Positions 10,934-23,784 of a DNA stretch of 64,000 nucleotides are shown here, one piece after another (positions within the stretch are counted from its first letter, which is position 1; each line of letters begins with the position of its first letter). The notes below the pieces were generated by a model. That model saw only the letters and a list, made by a program, of their open reading frames with translations, ran no database searches and was not told the origin of the DNA. The position numbers were made by a program, and so were the translations under genes. The stretch comes from Phlebopus portentosus (lineage: Eukaryota; Basidiomycota; Agaricomycetes; Boletales; Boletinellaceae): assembly GCA_037892935.1 (NCBI GenBank), contig JAYXKI010000006.1, positions 1,612,001-1,676,000 on the forward strand, given 5' to 3'.

Positions 10934-12640
10934 TTACTTTCTTTTGTTTTCCAGATGCGAAAGACACAGAAGCTCTAAAGCCAGGGGCATGCTGAGGGAA
11001 GAACGAAGCAGCACTCCTTCAGTCACAGAGATGGTACCAAGCTTCCTATTGACTGTAGTCCGCCGAGAGATGGCCGCGCAGAGCTCAAGAGATTTCTTGC
11101 TGAAAGCGGTCATGGTTGCTAAGAGACTAAGAGAGCTAGATTTCCTGAGCGATCGCACGTTCGGTCCGGAAAAAACTATCTTTCTGCTGATGGAATGAGC
11201 TCGGCAGACCGACTGGATAATTTCCAAGGGCACGGTTGATGTAGAAGCAGGTCCTAGAGCACTTAACGAAGAAGCAGGATCCCGGCACCCCTGTACGGAA
11301 GAATCAAGAGCTGGAGCGTTGGCCTTCAAGCTAGGGCTCGTAGGTGCAAGATTCCTATGATTCGGTTTGCTGAGAACCGGCCGCTTCTTAGATTCCTTTG
11401 TCGGAGTATGCTCTTCGTGGACTTTTGGACTACTAGTCGGGCTGGAAGCACGACCTTCAACGATCAAGCAGCCAGGTGTCTCGGAAAGGGCTGCAATGAC
11501 CTCTGTAGAGAAGGAAGTGACGTCGAATTTGATATCGAGCACAGTCAGTCCGCTCGCCGTAGAGTAGCAGCTAACGCTTGAAGAAAGAGCCTTTGGAGCT
11601 TCGAGATCAATCGTAGAAGAAAAAGCCTTTGTGAACGTGGAGTCGTCACTATCAACAGAGATATTCGCCTCAGCCGTCGTAGGTGCTTCTTCCAGGGAAA
11701 GTGTGTCTCCCGTCTTCGCAATGCATCTTACGATGACAGAGCTCGACTCCGCCTGAGAACCTTCATTGACAGAGATCCCTAACACCTCGGAGTTCTCCAA
11801 GATGGACTCGATTGTGATGCTGGATAATCTGTTCATGACGCCCTTGCACCGGAAATCCCAGGTAAACCTCGATACTTCATTATTTTCTTCCTCGCATGTC
11901 CCGTCCTCAGAATGCGGAGATGATATATTTGGTGTAGGAAAGCCTGGAGTGCAAGGCGTCGGTGGACAGGACGTGAGATTTGTAACGGAGGTTGCACTAA
12001 TTGTCAGGGGAGTAGAAGGTTCGGAAGTTCCTTGAACAGGAACCGAGCCGAAGTAATTTCCTGAAGGACGCGAGAAATCATTGGCGGGAGGACTGTTTGG
12101 CCTAGGAGAGAAAATCTGGTATTCCGCAAGTGGAGTCGAAGGCATGTCATTGTCTCGATTTACGCTATTCATCGCGCGTATGCGATCACGAGGAAGTTGT
12201 TGCATTCGTGGCGCATCCGAGTCCGCGCGGGCTCTAGCGGTTTCGCTCCGCAAGAGAAGCGGAGGCGGGGTTGAATGCCTTGCTGGCTTTTGGCGCATTC
12301 GACGTCGTATCAGCAGATAAATGGCAATCCCACCGATAATCGGAATGACCAAAATTGAGAGGTATGCCAGCCGAGGAGACGAGGCATGTTGATCTGAAGT
12401 AACACTGTTCTCAGTATCTACGGAACGGGTGGAGGAAGGTTGAACGATGAGAGGGCCAACGCCGAAATGTGGCGGAGATTCAGCAAGTACCACATGCGAA
12501 ATTCCTGGTGAACTTGGCAGAGGAAATCCGATCGAAACAGTAGTACTTAAGGAGCGTCGGTTTGAATGATCGTGTTGAAACGAAGGGAAAGTTGCCCTTG
12601 TGGGGGCCAGTGTGCTATCGGAAGGAACGTGGGGAGCCAT
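10934..12640 (-). CDS. Single-pass membrane protein, Ser/Thr-rich, unknown function
   Basis: A single 568-codon exon from the ATG at 12640. Residues 1-90 are Ser/Thr/Pro-rich. One transmembrane segment lies at about residues 92-112 (LSILVIPIIGGIAIYLL), followed at once by a basic stop-transfer patch RRRMRQK. The rest is a long Ser/Thr/Glu-rich tail without recognised domain. No cleavable signal peptide is evident. The layout (extracellular Ser/Thr-rich head, one TM, long disordered cytoplasmic tail) is common among basidiomycete cell-surface proteins. Sensor or wall-anchoring roles would be guesses. It converges on the PPR-like gene across about 310 bases. Confidence 0.75.
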   Translation of the reverse strand: MAPHVPSDSTLAPTRATFPSFQHDHSNRRSLSTTVSIGFPLPSSPGISHVVLAESPPHFGVGPLIVQPSSTRSVDTENSVTSDQHASSPRLAYLSILVIPIIGGIAIYLLIRRRMRQKPARHSTPPPLLLRSETARARADSDAPRMQQLPRDRIRAMNSVNRDNDMPSTPLAEYQIFSPRPNSPPANDFSRPSGNYFGSVPVQGTSEPSTPLTISATSVTNLTSCPPTPCTPGFPTPNISSPHSEDGTCEEENNEVSRFTWDFRCKGVMNRLSSITIESILENSEVLGISVNEGSQAESSSVIVRCIAKTGDTLSLEEAPTTAEANISVDSDDSTFTKAFSSTIDLEAPKALSSSVSCYSTASGLTVLDIKFDVTSFSTEVIAALSETPGCLIVEGRASSPTSSPKVHEEHTPTKESKKRPVLSKPNHRNLAPTSPSLKANAPALDSSVQGCRDPASSLSALGPASTSTVPLEIIQSVCRAHSISRKIVFSGPNVRSLRKSSSLSLLATMTAFSKKSLELCAAISRRTTVNRKLGTISVTEGVLLRSSLSMPLALELLCLSHLENKRK

Positions 12641-13342
12641 TATCGGCTAACGACCAAGACTTCAAACCAAGAGAAGCATGAGCAAAAACTGGGCAATGTT
12701 GCGAAGCTACGTGCTGAAAAGAGTAAGTTAGCCACTTGCATGGGCTGGGTGGCTGGCTTCATCCAGGCTGCAGTCTAGTTTGAAATCGGACGGACACGAT
12801 TTCTTTGGTTCTAGGCCAAGGGCATAGCTGAATTCAAGGGTTAGGACCTAGTGATGGTGTGATTAACCGATACACGACTTGCCTGGCGTCGACTCAGAAT
12901 TGGTGAAAATCGACATAAACGACTGGGCTTCGGTTTATTAGATTATGCGTGGGGCATGTAGGAAAGAATAACCTGATGAAAGATGAATGACAAATTAATG
13001 ATAAATACTTTACGAAATTGCCTATATTTTCGTAAGCGAAGTCGAAGTGTGTGTGTGTCGGTGTTGAAAGAACGAAATCCACGAGGATTTGCTTTACTTT
13101 TAGACGTGTTTCAATCACGTGCCTTGATGATAAAGGTTCAGGCGTGCCATGAAGTTGGAACGCGTTCGCCAACGAGCGTCTTTCGTCCTCCACTTTCTTA
13201 TCGTTTCGCCTAGGTCTTTCACGTCAATGTCTAGCACTGTCTCTACTGATGACACGTTGCAATCAGATTCTAGTACTTCTATAAAAGCCACAAAGGTATA
13301 GTTTATCCAGGTTTTGTCTAACTCTCCGTTCTCATCTCAAAC
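12641..13342. other. Divergent promoter region, no supportable gene
   Basis: About 700 bases between divergent start codons. A minus-strand frame of 99 codons (12894-13193) has no motif. A short GT run sits near 13050. Confidence 0.4.
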
Positions 13343-15483
13343 ATGTTTGGTTGCCTTCGACAGCGCAAAATTGACGATGCTCTCTACAATCTTGATCAAG
13401 CTCTCCGGTCGACGGATGACGTACAACGTCCTCCGCCTAAAAAGATGAAATTCCCTGGCTCGCTGTACAGTACGCTCGCCAAGTATGGCATCAAAACCAA
13501 GTCCAAGCTTACCCCTAGGTTAGTCGTAGTTCATTTCAGTCATTATCTCTTCATCTATCTAAATGAACCATAGTGCAAAACCCGGAGATTTAAGCTTTCT
13601 CTCCAAGACTGCGCCTCATTTATCTGCTATCGTATCTCGTGCTGCAGTTAATAAAGAAAGGGAAGCGGAACGGGAAAAGCTTACTCGCTCTGCAGTGACC
13701 AGCGCGAACGCACAAGCTCTGCAACCGGCACCTGTAGAATATAGACCATCATCTACTGCATCATTTTTATCACGACTAGCCACGTTTAAATTATCAACAT
13801 ATTCCTCAAAGCCGTCAACAATCGACGCCGTGGTAGCTGCAAAAGCTGGGTGGATAAATGAAGGAAAGGAACGATTGCTATGTGGAGTATGCAAGGCCGC
13901 TTGGGTTCTGGCTTCTCGCGATGGTCTGAGCAAGGATGCTGGTGAGCTTGCCAGACCACAAAACAGTCTCTCGTTGATCCTTACTTTTATGCTTCAAGCC
14001 AATGCTTTAATCGAGAAGCAGCGAGTACAGCTCGTGCAAATGCATAAAGAAGGCTGTCCATGGCGAGCGAGGCAATGTGATGGTATGCAATTTCTTTCTA
14101 CTTTCCCCGTTCATCCAAGATCTGATTCCCATAAAGATTCTGTTTATTGTATCCCATTGAAAGCGCCTTCTGCACATTCAAAGGAAATAAAATCGAACGC
14201 CCTTGCGCTTGACGATAAAAAGGCCTTAGATGGAGTCGACATCCGACACCCTTTGGTATTGCCTTTTACATCACCTTTTGTTTGAAATTGTGCTGACGTG
14301 TCAATTCTATTCTTAGACTTCGACTCAAGTCCGGGCTCTGCTGTCGACTTTGTCTTCCGTGAAGGTATTTCGACCTTCCACTACGGTGTCAGAAGAGTCA
14401 TCCACCGATAATCAAGCGACACAGGAAGAGACGACAGAGACAGAAATTTCTGAGAAGGCAGTTCTCACGGCACTTTTCGGCTGGTCATTAGAGCCACCAC
14501 CAACCGAGTCACGTCCTACGATGCCTTCTAACGTATCAGGAACGTCCATATCCTGTGCACCAGCACTGTCTGGGGCTGATCGCCGGACGAGCTGGAGTTC
14601 GTCGATCAGTGAGGCAGGCTCTCCGAGACCGTCTCGTATTCCTGTTCCGCGGACATCATCTGCGGCTACCGCAAGGCTGTGTCGTCAAGACAAGACGAGG
14701 AAACGTGACGATACGCTTCACTGCTCTCTTTGCCAAAGACGTGTTGGACTCTGGACATTCAAGGGAAGCGACGACACCGCCTCACTGGCGTCACCAATTC
14801 CATCCAGTCCACCCTCAACGACAAAGACAACCTCTAGGCCTTCGGCCGCATCTATCTCTACATCTGGGCCGATCACCAATGGTCCTTCACGTCTGCCTAC
14901 GCGGCGCATCTCGCAGGGTCCAATTCCTAAAAGACAGTTTGATCTTCTCAAAGAGCATCGCTCGTACTGCCCGTACGTCGTTCGCTCGACTGCCGTTCCT
15001 TCTCTATCTTCGCTTGTCAATCCGGGGTCGACAGCGCGTAGTTTCTCTGCTAGCTATGCCATCACTGGACCTCGTCCGACTCCATCGCACAACAACCCAA
15101 CATCTTCTTTCAATTTCTCTTCTCTTCGAGGTAACTCCCATCATCCCGAGCCTGAGGCTACGGGTGGTCTAGGTGATCCTACGGCGGTCGAAGGCTGGCG
15201 TGCAGTGGTCGCGATGGTTATGCGCACCGATCTCGGGCGACGACAGCGGCAGCGAAATTTAATGAACACTCAAGTCAGACGTTCATCTTCTGATACGGCG
15301 GTATCTGCAAGTGAACAAGGAGCGGACAACCTATCAGCTAAAGCCGTCTCGACAGGCGATGATCCTATGGAGATCGAAGACGGGATAGAGAAAATGGTGG
15401 AAGAAGTGAAGAAACACGGAGTATGTGCTCTTTGCTCACGGAACCAAATCTGCGATACTGATTTAATTGTTCTCAAAGGGTAA
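13343..15483 (+). CDS. C3HC zinc-finger / Rsm1-like protein (NIPA family)
   Basis: Exons 13343-13518, 13574-13941, 13999-14082, 14137-14255 and 14317-15483 add up to 637 residues with intact phase. Residues 115-200 form a C3HC-type zinc finger: the tract AAKAGWINE..RLLCGVCKAAW is joined across an intron to HKEGCPWRARQCD, giving the Cys-x2-Cys and His-x3-Cys ligands. A second cysteine unit in the Rsm1-like half has LHCSLCQRRVGLW followed after a long Ser/Pro-rich insert by FDLLKEHRSYCPYV. In the family, fission yeast rsm1 acts in mRNA export and human NIPA (ZC3HC1) at the nuclear pore basket. A nuclear role is therefore likely. The long Ser/Thr/Pro linkers look disordered. The last exon ends with another CALCSRNQIC cysteine pair. 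Confidence 0.85.
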
Positions 15484-16331
15484 AGATCTGCTACGTTACG
15501 TGAAGAAACTTTTCAGATGAGAAAACGCTTGTCGCAATGCTATCTGCTCCTTTTTCGATATGTTGTATCCTTGGTGATGTTCGTTCTATGATGATCGTAA
15601 ATTAGGCTTGTGCTCCTTGCATTATTGTTCATGGTAGATACATGCCTTTTCAAACGTTTAAATTCGTTAATTCAGCTAGTAGTTTGCTCAATTCATGCAA
15701 GAACATGAATCATTTGCGGCATTAGAGCCTACTTCTTTTACTCACTGCAATCAGTATCTTACGCACTGGATAAAGCCAGGACAAAAAAGGAGAGTCGCGC
15801 AGGTGACAGAGCCAGACCTGCAACTTCACAAATGAGTACAATCCGCCAAACATGTCTTTCCAGACTACATTTACCAACAGTCTGTCACCCATAAACGCAA
15901 TTCTAGCCTGAGCTCCTGAATTCCATTTAGATATTTTAGACGCGCTAACGTGTAGAGCTTGATAGACGATTCGACAAAGATACTACAGTTTCGCGTCCAG
16001 TTTAAGCCGGTTTCTCCAAAGCTGGGTGGTCAATCAAGAGTGGGCACCGAAGTGACCTTGGGTGATCGTGGCCACCCTGGTGGCCGTGCGCCAAAGAACA
16101 ACCACACAAAGAAAAGCTTTGGATCTGGCGTAGTGGCCCGCTTTCTTATAAATTCCAGCAAGTACCCTCCTCGGACGCATCCTTCAGACGTCATCTTTAG
16201 GTCGTACATCTCCCGAAATCGCGCTTGCTTCGGAGCTCATCGCGTCGAGCTCTGTGAGTGTTTCTTCTAACATTTCCATACGTGTACTTGAGCCACCCTT
16301 CCCATCTGCGGTAACGCGAATAGCTATAACC
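15484..16331. other. Intergenic, no supportable gene
   Basis: About 850 bases, partly AT-rich. A 103-codon frame at 15959-16270 has no domain. A short inverted repeat (GGCCACC, 2-base gap, GGTGGCC) lies near 16070-16085 and may be chance. Confidence 0.4.
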
Positions 16332-16910
16332 ATGAACGTTTCTGACTTACTCAACCCGACGCAAACTTTCGGGACACCTCCAACCACAAAATTGCCGAGT
16401 GCCCATCAGTTCTCGCTACCACCCTGCGTTGCAGAGCCGCGAAATATCTCCGATATGTTCTTGATCGATAGCCATGGCTTCATCCACCTGCCATCTCCAT
16501 TCTGGTCCATTCCCCGTAAGCGGCGAAACTACTTACCACCAAGAACAGAATTCCTATTCGACCGGCATGGTCCAACCATCAAGCCCTCGTCGAAATATCA
16601 GAATTTCGAAGCTCTGCATCACTCTTCCCAGCCTCCATATGAAAAGGATAGGCACAGATTTGACTTTGATACACGATCGAGAGAAGCCGATCAACAAGCC
16701 TACGGTGATACTGAGTTTCCCGACGAAGTTCTCGACATGTATTCCAATACTATGACCATCAGTTCTCGTACTCTGTGCCAGAGCGATGAGGGTCCGAAGA
16801 TGCACCATTGTTACTCGGTGGCAGATAAAGATTGTCCATTCGCATCCGCGGAACGTACGAAAGGAATGAGGGATCCCAGGTCTGTTGATGGCTTGTATGA
16901 GATCCTCTAA
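16332..16910 (+). CDS. Small uncharacterised protein
   Basis: A 192-codon frame from the ATG at 16332 (MNVSDLLNPTQTF), rich in Pro, Ser, His and Asp. It has no signal peptide, membrane segment or recognised fold. MNVSDLLN resembles the short N-terminal leader found on many basidiomycete transcription regulators, but no DNA-binding motif follows. It could be a truncated regulator, an orphan gene or a chance ORF. Confidence 0.4.
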   Translation: MNVSDLLNPTQTFGTPPTTKLPSAHQFSLPPCVAEPRNISDMFLIDSHGFIHLPSPFWSIPRKRRNYLPPRTEFLFDRHGPTIKPSSKYQNFEALHHSSQPPYEKDRHRFDFDTRSREADQQAYGDTEFPDEVLDMYSNTMTISSRTLCQSDEGPKMHHCYSVADKDCPFASAERTKGMRDPRSVDGLYEIL

Positions 16911-17878
16911 TTGAACGCCGCCGGCATTCCGCCTGCCTACCGATCTGCGGCACTATATGACTAGGACGGACCTTAATATTGGACACGTCGATCTACTCAG
17001 CCTGCGGTTCGGACCCCTTCCTATAACTATGTTTGCTGGATGCAGTGAATTAGATCTGCTCATCCGATTATTCATGAATAAAATAAAGACTTGCAAAATT
17101 TGTCATCTTACCTGCTTTCCCAATGGTTACGCAGTGGAATATTGTAACTCACCGATCTCATCAAAGACATACAGTACGCTGTTGTTTGATTTCCCTCAAA
17201 GCCAGATAATCTGCGAAAATATAGTGTGGAAAGACTGAAATTAGCTGGGTGGCACTGACTCGTGATCAACAGACGCGTTACATCACAGGGTGTCACATAC
17301 GCGACGCGTATCGCGCGTGTGAACAAGGCGCCAAGTAACGTGATCGACGTGCTTCTAAAAGCATGAACCTTGCTTTCGGTTTTCGGTTCAACGAAATTCG
17401 AATTCAAGTTCATTATGCCGAAAAGTTCTCGCAGTTCTTTCGATACCGCATGCTACCTTCTGCTCTAGGGTCTCGAGCTGACCTCCGTCTATCTTCCGGC
17501 TGGACATCGTTCATCTTAGCTGAATAATTATCCGACCAATTGGTCAAGTGACCCTTGATCAACGGGCTGTCGGTGACTTGTCCATTGGGTTTTGAGCGGC
17601 CGGTCTCCTCTGCTTTCATTTTTAGCGCGTTACGGCGAGTATGGATTCGCTGGACCCATTGTACTAGTGCGTCCTGAGCGGGCCACTCGGCTCGCTTGAT
17701 GCCAGTCAAGGTCACGCGTAATTTCCTCCGAGGTCTGCTTCCGCCATGAAGACCAATAAAGGAAACTATGTACGGCATATCTATTGTTAGTATTACAAGC
17801 GTCACGGTCTGCTTAAAACTTGTACTCACTACATAAACCCATTCGATATGGCAGAGGCGGTCCACTCAGTCGCGTGCG
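16911..17878. other. Intergenic upstream of the GH115 gene
   Basis: About 970 bases. A minus-strand 150-codon frame (17865-17413) starts only 14 bases from the GH115 start codon on the other strand and has no recognised domain. I treat it as doubtful. The region must contain the GH115 promoter. Confidence 0.4.
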
Positions 17879-20800
17879 ATGCATTCGCTCAACACTGGGC
17901 ATCTTGTCGTCCTTCTCGGACTTCTTGTCTCTTTCAGGAACGTAATCGCCATCGGCCAGACCACCTGTGTGTCCTTCAAGCATGATCCGTCCTCTTTCAC
18001 CGTCGTGAATGGGCTTTCGGTTGCTCCCCTGCTCCTATCTGAAGATGAATGGCCTGGGGTTCAACGGGCCGCTAATGACTTCGCTTCCGATATTGAACAG
18101 GTCACCGGGAGGATGCCGAAGTTGTCTAACGTTACGTCTTCAGCAAAGGCATCTGTGCCGTCGATTATTATCGGCACTCTTGGAAAATCATCGTTGATAG
18201 ACGCGATTGTAAACCATACACAACTGGATGTGTCTTCTGTCTCAGGGCATTGGGAAGCATTTATGACGAGAATGGTCGACAATCCTCTTCCTGGTGTACC
18301 AAATGCATATGTGATAATAGGGGCAGACAAGCGAGGAACAATTTTCGCGATGTACGATTTGTCAGAACAAATGGGCGTTTCCCCGTGGCATTGGTGAGTT
18401 GAATAATATTACGGATTCTTCAACATGAATTGAATTGAATCGAATTAAATCAAGGTTTGCGGATGTTCCGACGACCAAGAACTCCCAAATTTCCTTCTCT
18501 TCTTCGGGATGCTCGCATGGTTCGCCAACAGTGAAGTATCGGGGCCTTTTCCTCAACGACGAACAACCGGCGTTGACAAACTGGGCGATGGAAAAATTCA
18601 CAAATGGAACTGGAGCCGCCCTAACTGACTCACCGTTCAATCACTTCTTCTACACAAAACTGTACGTGCTAGTGTGTATAATATGCGACCGCTAATACTA
18701 GACTAATAGCCAGGTTTGAACTCATTTTACGGATGAAAGGGAATCTACTTTGGCCTGGTATGTTGCTAGACCATTATGATCTATATTGCAATCTTCTTAC
18801 CGTCCTTATTGATAGCTCAATGGGCTAGGTATGGCGAAATATCCACAGCCAGTTCGTGCCACGCTGACATTTTAAAATTAGCGCATTTAATGTGGATGAT
18901 GCGTTGAATCAGCCTCTCGCAGATTTGTACGGAGTGGTGATGTCGACAAGGTATTGCATACTCTTCTCGTCTATCCGCATGTGATTGACACCCAGCATCA
19001 GCCACGAAGAGCCTATGATGCGTTCAATCCCTGTTGAATGGGGTCTCTTCGGAATAGGAGATTGGAATTACACCACGAACTCACAGTTCATCTACAACTT
19101 CTGGGTAAACGGAACTGAGCGTGCCAAACCATATGAAAGCATATTCACTATGGGAATGAGAGGAGATGGAGACTGTGAGTCTCTTCTTGAATCGCTCTCC
19201 TCAAACACTAATGCTAGATGTAGTGCCGTTGTCGGAGACCACGAACATTGTTTTACTGGAGAAAATTGTCTCCGATCAGCGACAGATACTGATGAATGTT
19301 TTTAATAAGGCAGACGTGACCGATATACCTCAGCAGTGGGTGCTCTGTGGGTGACCGATGTTTCTTCCTGAACTTCCCGTATTTACTTTTCTTCAGATAC
19401 GGACGTTCTTGGCTACTATGACGATGGTATGCGTGTACCAGATGACATTACCTTACTTTGGGCGGATGACAAGTACGTGATATTTTGAAACCTAATGTCA
19501 TTTTTAGCTTATCGTGTTCATGAAGCTGGGGTAACATGGTTCGGCTACCAATACCAAGCGAATTTAACAGGACAGGGGGAGCAGGCATCTATTATCATGT
19601 GAGTGGTCCTAAGATGAGACTTATGATTTTTGCCTTTGCCTAAGTCCAAACTTCATAGTATGACCTTGTACGTATACTTGTTAGTCCATTCTAGTGAAAG
19701 TGAACCTACTGCTATACTAGGTCGGACCTCCGAGAGACTACAAGTGGATCACAGTATGTACTAGATATTTTTATGAACGACATTCTGTATTACTAATTCA
19801 CATCCGTGAGCAGAGTTCGCAGATGTCGAAGGTAAAATGTCTTTACGTAGCGGTACACTTTGACTGACGTCCTACCATTGCATGTTACAGACCCTTGACA
19901 TGATGACTCAGGCAATTGATCGTCATGCAACTCGGATTTGGATTGTGAACGTTGGGGATCTCAAACCGTATGAGCTTAACACGGAGTTCTTTATATCATA
20001 CGGTTGGAACGCTTCTCGATGGAATTTCGATAATCTTAATACGTTTGTTTCGTCGTGGGCGGAGCGCGAGTTTGATTTATCTCCATCGGACGCGATAGAG
20101 GTATCCACTATCATGTCCAATCTCACAAGATGGAATGCTCGCCGCAAGCCTGAGTTGTTGAATGGCACCACATTCAGCCTGACTGACTATAGAGAGTAAG
20201 TTGTTTTCTTCGCTGCACCTGAGATACTCACTTAGTATTATAGGGCTGAGAGTGTTGTCGCCGCATGGGACGCGCTTCTGAATTCCTCGACTGAAATCTA
20301 CAATAGCCTGTCACCGGAGTTTCAGCCCGCCTTCTTCGAGACTGTGCAACACCCAGTCTTAGCCAGCTCAACACTTGTTAAGATGTGGATAGCCCAGGGG
20401 ACGAATAACCTTCGCTCATCGCAAGGCCGCTTAAGCACGAACAATCTCGCGGACGAAGTCGAGGATCTCTTTACTCAGGATTACAATATTGAAGCTCAAT
20501 ATCACTCCATATTGGATGGTAAATGGGATCAGTAAGTGCTTTGACTGACACACTCTGTTATAGTACTCTCACGATCGCTGCAGCATGATGGACCAAACTC
20601 ATGTTCAATACTTTTATTGGCAACAGCCCATGGCGAATGCGTAGGCACTTCTTTCTATTTCGTACATTGTGGCTCACTACTGCTTGAAAGTATGCCGCCC
20701 ATTTCTCGTATACAACCTAAAAAGCAGAACCTAGCCGGAGTGATGCGAATCTCTCCGGAAGGTTCTAAAGCTTCATGGTACCTTTAAGCATCTTCCTCTC

Positions 20801-21959
20801 AATTGCCATACGGCTCATTCATTTTTGGGCAGGCCGGGTGATAATCCAAACCAGTGCACTCAAGGTTATAACTGTCCACCTTTCACGCTCAAGCTAGATC
20901 CATTTGTCCCTCTCAACTCCCGTTTTATTGACGTTGGAGCCGGAGGCCCAGCTCCTTTCACCTTCACGGCAATTTCAAATGTCTCTTGGCTTATCCTGAC
21001 GCCGAGTGAAGGCTCTGTATCGCCTGCAAATCCGGAGCTGCGCGTTGAGGCAACTGTTGACTGGAACAAAGTAGAAGGTGTCCAAGGAGCACAGATCAAC
21101 TTCAACGCGATCGCACAGGGACAGAAGCCACTGAGCGTACCCGTCTTCTTTCTTGCGAACCATACCGTAGCACCAAGTGGTTTTAAGGGTATGTTTCGTT
21201 GATACGACTTATTGGCCTTTGTTAACGTTCAGACACAGGTTTCGTAGAAGGCGATGGAGGAATCTCTATCGAGGCAGCTCATTCATCTCGGAATACAACT
21301 GTGGCCGGAATAACTTGGACCGAACTGCCAGGTTACGGAAAAACAGTGTCCGGTGTGACACCATGGCCACGCTCAGGAAATGATTTCAATAACTTTACAG
21401 CAGGCTCGGGCCCCAGCATGTACGTAATGATATTGTTAGCGGGCCTCTTGCACCTCATCGATCCTCTCTTCTAGCGAGTATGAGTTTTTCAACTTCAATA
21501 CTATCGGTGGATCCGGAAATGTCTCTGCAAACGTTCTCGTATCTCCGACTTTGAATAGTATGGGACCAGACAGACCCATCAAGCTTGCCGTTCAGATGGA
21601 CGACCAATCACCTCAGACTATCGCATTCATTCCTCCTGCACCACCAGGCGAGCTTCCGCCGCAATGGGACGGTAACGACGGATTCGTCGCAAATTCGATC
21701 GTCAGCGTCGTGACAAGCTGGTTCGCGCCTCCCGGTGCGCACACGCTTAAGGTCAGTGAGATCAAGTCTCACGAAAATTCGTCGTATTGACTCCTTTTTT
21801 TGGCAGCTGTGGATGGTCGAGCCTGCAGTCATTGTGCAAAAGATCGTAATCGGTATGTCTCCTTGCTCTTCTCCTGAGTTTTTTTTTTGACAGATGTTCA
21901 TAGACACTGGTGGCGTCCGTCCCAGCTACCTTGGGCCACCAGAGAGCATCCGACTGTAA
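17879..21959 (+). CDS. Secreted GH115 family enzyme (xylan alpha-1,2-glucuronidase type)
   Basis: Members remove (4-O-methyl)glucuronic acid side chains from xylan. A cleavable signal peptide is clear (MHSLNTGHLVVLLGLLVSF..AIG). The gene is broken by more than a dozen introns of 45-90 bases, and the exons carry family tracts in order: GSPTVKYRGLFLNDEQPALTNW, NLLWPA, EEPMMRSIPVEW, GMRGDGD, YYDDGMRVPDDITLLWADD, WGNMVR, GGAGIYYH, GPPRDYKWI, RIWIVNVGDLKP, an all-helical middle part, then the C-terminal beta domains with FVEGDGGISIEA and GRSGNDF-like motifs. The last exon joins KIVI to DTGGVRPSYLGPPES using the acceptor at about 21906. There are many N-x-S/T sequons. I found no frame lesion. It probably works with other xylanases outside the cell during wood or litter decay. 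Confidence 0.9.
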
Positions 21960-22361
21960 GATAGGCATTTGTACTATAATCCGTACCCAAAGAACAGGTA
22001 AAGGACAGGTAATGACAATTGCTACATATCCCTCCCAGCGGTTCCTCGGTGGACGTCTGAGGGAAAACTGATGAAGTCAAATTGCTTCATGATACAAACT
22101 TCTGCCGTAAAATTGAACAGGCCTAGGCTCATAATGGATGTTCGAGATGAACATATACAAAGATGGCCGGTACTCGATAGCTGAACTAAGACGTACAAAG
22201 ACGACAACCGTCTGCTCAGTATGCGAGTTTATTGATTCAAGTAGTGCTTGTCTACGAATCGTTTCTGCGAAGGAAGATACTGCCCCTACTCTGGAGTTCT
22301 TGCGCCAGTCTACCATGGTCCGATTCTGTCAATGACAGCGCAATGTCTCCAAAATGTACGG
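21960..22361. other. Convergent 3' region after GH115
   Basis: About 400 bases between the GH115 stop and an F-box-like relic. There are only short shadow frames. Nothing else was seen. Confidence 0.35.
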
Positions 22362-23784
22362 CTAAGATGAACATTTTGGAACGGCCAGTGGGCATGCCGG
22401 GACTGGATTAGCGAGAACAGCGCATCTGTGCATGTTTCCAGCTCTTGAGGCACCACTAACTGACTTGTCTTCACGGCGAGGTGTGTTGCCCTCATTCTTC
22501 ATGTTGAGCGCTCGAAGGAACTGTGCTGATAAGGTGAAGTCGGATAGATGTAGCTCCTCGAGCATCGGAAGTAGGCGAAGTACGTTGACAGTCATGATTT
22601 TATCAACGCTCTCAGAACGAAGTTTCAAATACGTAAGAAGCGGATTGGATCGAAGGATGAGGTCAAAGATCGTCTGCGGCGCCGTCCTTGAACCATCCTC
22701 ATACACTAGTCTCTTCAAGGAAGGTAGACGTATTCTTGCCACGATTGCCGCAGAGTTATTGACCACTATGAGCTGAAGGCTTTCCAGATCGTGGTCCAAA
22801 GCAGAGCCACCATGCTGCCGCGTGGATCGCTCTAAAGTGGTCCCGGAAATATCGTCGAATTTGGCGTGGTATACAAAGGACCGCAAGTTCGGTGCAGCCT
22901 TCAGGAGGGTCAGACATGTGCGTGCTGCTGGAGACTCCGTATGTTCGTTATAGAACTCAAACAGACATGACGTTGGTCTGGACAACTGGCTCACACTGGC
23001 TTCAAAAGTGAAATAGCCGCGGACATCAAGCTTTCGGGTTTTCCACGATATGCCATTGATATTTGACTAATACGGCCTCCTGTGCGGCTTGAACAGGACT
23101 GTTTCCAGGGATAGCGATGTTAGAATTGGTGTTTCGGTTATGAATTTCAGGGAATGTAGCAGGTAGATTCAGGAATCTCCATTTGAACCGCACATCCATC
23201 CACCTTTACTGTTCCTTCAACAGGGCGAACACAATGTTTGAGCCAGCTTTGTGAGCCTGCGCATCGGTGACGCCCCGAAGATCACACGCAAAACCGAAAT
23301 TGAAGGGAGACCTGTTCGATCTTTCAACAAATGTATCAAAAGCTTTCTGGGCCCATCAGAAATTTGCCGGCGTCAATGTAACGCAAAGGTGAGACCATAG
23401 GTTCCCAAGGGATTGGGATAGTCTCTGCCAATGACGACTGACTTGGGAGACACGAATGCGCAGATAGAAAGTTTCTATGCAAAGATCATCTTCCAGTGCG
23501 CCAAGGGATGGCACGTCATGGCCATTTGCAGCGACAACGAACGTAGGTGGTAGGGTCATGAGGAGTATTTTCGAAAGATTTCGATAGTCATGTTGTCTAT
23601 ATGTGCGGGAACAGGAACCGCATGATTGGACCAGACGAAGATGCTGGATTGAACATGATGGGACGCAGACTAGTCTGTGCAACGAATTATGATAATTGCG
23701 ACAGTTGATCTTATCAAAACAGCAGACGAAGTGAAAGAAATAACGGGGAGATGCATCCGAGTCGAATAATGGGAGTTGAGACAC
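22362..23784 (-). pseudogene. Degenerate F-box/LRR-like gene
   Basis: On the minus strand, 23784-23356 encodes a head with the agaric F-box signature (RVSQVSRHWQRLSQSLGNLWSHL). The same frame then hits TGA after TPANF but goes on as WAQKAFDTFVERSNRSPF, the normal continuation in this family, so the stop is premature. More stops follow. A later frame, 22994-22362, holds LRR-like repeats (LESLQLIVVN..IRLPSLKRLVY, NPLLTYLKLRSES, LPMLEELHLSDF). I see no acceptable exon chain linking the parts. F-box/LRR proteins normally recruit substrates to SCF ubiquitin ligases. A functional gene with unusual introns is less likely but not excluded. Confidence 0.6.

Noticed and set aside
14555..15172. 205-codon plus-strand ORF
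   Set aside because: It lies in another frame of the Rsm1-like exon, with no features of its own.
17413..17865. 150-codon minus-strand ORF opposite the GH115 start
   Set aside because: Its start codon is 14 bases from that of GH115. It has no domain, and attempts to place an intron produced stops. It remains possible but unsupported.
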